This document shows, in pieces, positions 14,529 to 16,170 of a DNA stretch of 16,170 nucleotides. Each line of letters begins with the position of its first letter. Within the stretch, counting starts at the first letter, position 1. Under the pieces are notes generated by a model. That model saw only the letters and a program-made list of their open reading frames with translations. It did no database searches and was not told the origin of the DNA. A program made the translations under genes and the position numbers. The DNA comes from an uncultured Lachnospiraceae bacterium (GTDB lineage Bacteria; Bacillota; Clostridia; Lachnospirales; Lachnospiraceae). Location of the stretch: positions 1-16,170 of the forward strand of contig CADCQU010000016.1 of assembly GCA_902803635.1 (NCBI GenBank). Reading direction: 5' to 3'.

Positions 14529-16061
14529 ATGGTAGATCGTGCGATTTATGAACTGGTGGATTATGCTCTGGAAAAAGGGTTAATCGAGGAAATGGAGGAG
14601 ACGTGGGCCGTCAACCAGATCCTGGGCGCGCTTCGGCTGGATACGATCCTGCCGCGCGGGGAGGCATTTGCAGAAGGAAGCTCTCCGGAGGTGCCGGAGG
14701 TAGAACGGCTTTCGAGGATTCTGGACGTTCTCCTGGACGACGCTTACCGGCGGGGCGTGCTCGCGGAGAATTCGGTGGTGTACCGTGACCTTCTTGACAC
14801 GGAAATCATGGGGCGGCTGACTCCGCGGCCCTCCTTTGTCGCGGCCATGTTCTGGGAACTCTATAAAAAATCCCCGAAGATGGCGACGGACTGGTTTTAT
14901 GAGCTTGCGCAGGACGTCAACTACATCCGCCGCGACCGCAGCGCGAAGGACATCCGCTGGAAGGCTCCCACGGAGTACGGGGAGCTTGACATCACCATCA
15001 ACCTTGCAAAGCCCGAGAAGGACCCGAAGGCCATCGCCGCCGCGAGGAACCTTCCCGCCTCCGCCTATCCCCGCTGCCTTCTCTGCGCGGAAAATGAGGG
15101 CTACGCGGGGCGGATCAACCATCCGGCCCGGCAGAACCACCGCGTGATCCCGATGACGATCAGCAACGCCCCGTGGTTCTTGCAGTATTCGCCCTACGTC
15201 TATTACAACGAGCACTGCATTTGCGTGAACCGGAAGCACACGCCGATGCGCATTGACCGTGCCTGCTTCGATAAGCTTCTCGATTTTGTGCATCAGTTCC
15301 CGCACTATTTCGTCGGGTCAAATGCGGATCTGCCCATCGTCGGCGGCTCCATCCTTGCCCATGACCATTTCCAGGGCGGCGGCTACGTCTTTGCGATGGC
15401 GAAGGCTCCGGTGGAGAAGGCGTGGGAGTTCCCGTCCTACCCGGACGTTTCGGCCGGTCTTGTCAAATGGCCGATGTCCGTGGTCCGGCTTTCAGGGGCG
15501 GACCGCGTGCGCGTGGCGGAGCTTGCGGAGAAGATTCTGGCCGCCTGGCGGGGCTATACCGACGCGGAGTCGACGGTTTTCGCGGAGACGGACGGCGTGC
15601 CGCACAATACGATTACGCCGATTGCGCGGATGCGGGACGGGAGGTACGAGCTCGACCTCGTCCTTCGGAACAACCTTACGACCGACGAGCACCCCCTCGG
15701 TCTCTACCACCCCCATGCGGAGCTGCATCATATTAAGAAGGAAAACATCGGCCTCATCGAGGTCATGGGCCTTGCGGTGCTCCCGGCGCGTTTAAAGGAC
15801 GAGCTGCACGCCGTGGCGGACGCTCTCGTCTCGGGCGCGGATCTTCGGGCAAATGCGCTCACTGAAAAGCATGCGGACTGGGCGGAGCAGTTCAAGGCAA
15901 ATTACGAATTTACGGAGGCAAATGCCTGGGAGATCGTGCAGGCGGAGACGGGCAAGGTCTTTGCCAAGGTCCTGGAGCACGCGGGCGTATTCAAGCGTGA
16001 TGCGGCCGGACGGGAGGCGTTCTTGCGGTTCCTTTCGTATGTAGGGGAGCAGCTTACGTGA
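14529..16061 (+). CDS. galT: Galactose-1-phosphate uridylyltransferase, class II
   Basis: This 510-residue cytoplasmic Leloir-pathway enzyme swaps UMP between UDP-glucose and galactose-1-phosphate, giving UDP-galactose and glucose-1-phosphate. The length of about 500 residues and the sequence identify the Gram-positive class II form rather than the roughly 350-residue enteric form. Landmarks are an N-terminal helical region (1-120), CLLCAENEGYAGRINHPARQ (183-202), PYVYYNEHCICV (222-233) and the active-site segment GGSILAHDHFQGG (272-284), the class II counterpart of HPHxQ. The C-terminal part contains YHPHAELHHIKKENIGLIEVMGLAVLPARL. GAAAGGAG (14513-14520) lies 8 bases before ATG 14529. It uses galactose made by the alpha-galactosidase upstream once GalK, not in this window, has phosphorylated it. 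Confidence 0.95.
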   Translation: MVDRAIYELVDYALEKGLIEEMEETWAVNQILGALRLDTILPRGEAFAEGSSPEVPEVERLSRILDVLLDDAYRRGVLAENSVVYRDLLDTEIMGRLTPRPSFVAAMFWELYKKSPKMATDWFYELAQDVNYIRRDRSAKDIRWKAPTEYGELDITINLAKPEKDPKAIAAARNLPASAYPRCLLCAENEGYAGRINHPARQNHRVIPMTISNAPWFLQYSPYVYYNEHCICVNRKHTPMRIDRACFDKLLDFVHQFPHYFVGSNADLPIVGGSILAHDHFQGGGYVFAMAKAPVEKAWEFPSYPDVSAGLVKWPMSVVRLSGADRVRVAELAEKILAAWRGYTDAESTVFAETDGVPHNTITPIARMRDGRYELDLVLRNNLTTDEHPLGLYHPHAELHHIKKENIGLIEVMGLAVLPARLKDELHAVADALVSGADLRANALTEKHADWAEQFKANYEFTEANAWEIVQAETGKVFAKVLEHAGVFKRDAAGREAFLRFLSYVGEQLT

Positions 16062-16133
16062 TGGCAGGTTCGTTGGCAATGCCAGGAAATTAGGCCTGTC
16101 ATTCTGAGCGAGACAGAAAAACGTTCACACCGA
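16062..16133. repeat. Palindrome-rich intergenic region after galT
   Basis: The stretch holds TGGCA-A-TGCCA, then CTGTC (16096-16100) pairing with GACAG (16112-16116) around ATTCTGAGCGA. A second GACAGAAAAACGT resembles the start of the 25-base repeat that follows. No gene is seen. No T-tract terminator is obvious, but these hairpins may end the transcript. Confidence 0.4.
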
Positions 16134-16158
16134 CAGAAACGTCCACTGGACGTTTCTG
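16134..16158. repeat. Perfect 25-base palindrome, copy of the dispersed hairpin repeat
   Basis: CAGAAACGTCCA and TGGACGTTTCTG are exact reverse complements with one base (C) between. The sequence aligns over all 25 positions to the degenerate copy at 5882-5906, and the left flanks also agree. It lies 72 bases after galT, near the window end. It may be a small interspersed repeat or a bidirectional mRNA-end hairpin. Confidence 0.65.
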
Positions 16159-16170
16159 CTGGATGCTAAG

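Overview
The window reads as a chromosomal segment of a fairly GC-rich Clostridia-type Firmicute, perhaps a gut or rumen Lachnospiraceae or Ruminococcaceae relative. That is an inference from strong AGGAGG-type ribosome binding sites, lipoprotein signal peptides ending in LAAC-GGG, a YesL/DUF624 protein, a class II (Gram-positive type) GalT, and a CUT1 sugar transporter without its own ATPase. All genes lie on the + strand. The many long minus-strand open frames are shadows of GC-rich coding sequence.

Region 1 (about 1-5834) is a nucleoside-uptake operon of the BMP/PnrA type. It holds an SseB-domain protein, a lipoprotein binding protein, a double-domain ATPase and two permeases. The last three genes are joined by 4-base ATGA overlaps, and the operon closes with a clear hairpin terminator. 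Its likely job is import of purine or other nucleosides.

Region 2 (5835-6373) is a long AT-rich non-coding stretch. It contains a dispersed hairpin repeat, a pair of direct repeats and a structured leader with two in-frame, well-spaced start sites.

Region 3 (6374-16061) looks like an alpha-galactoside locus. A carbohydrate-binding lipoprotein and two CUT1 permeases are followed by an AraC-family regulator, a GH36 alpha-galactosidase, a single-pass membrane protein of unknown function, a DUF624/YesL membrane protein and galactose-1-phosphate uridylyltransferase. A consistent model is that melibiose- or raffinose-type sugars enter through the transporter, energised by a shared ATPase encoded elsewhere. 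Alpha-galactosidase then releases galactose, and GalT carries it through the Leloir pathway, with GalK and GalE encoded outside the window. The AraC protein probably senses the sugar and controls the locus.

Region 4 (16062-16170) is non-coding and carries palindromic repeats, one related to the repeat in region 2.

The most unusual sequence-level signal is a strongly over-represented word, GCAAATGC/GCATTTGC. It occurs 12 times, in genes and between them, on both strands, and appears to drive atypical codon choice. No wholly new multi-gene system is evident. The least understood proteins are the pair between the alpha-galactosidase and GalT.
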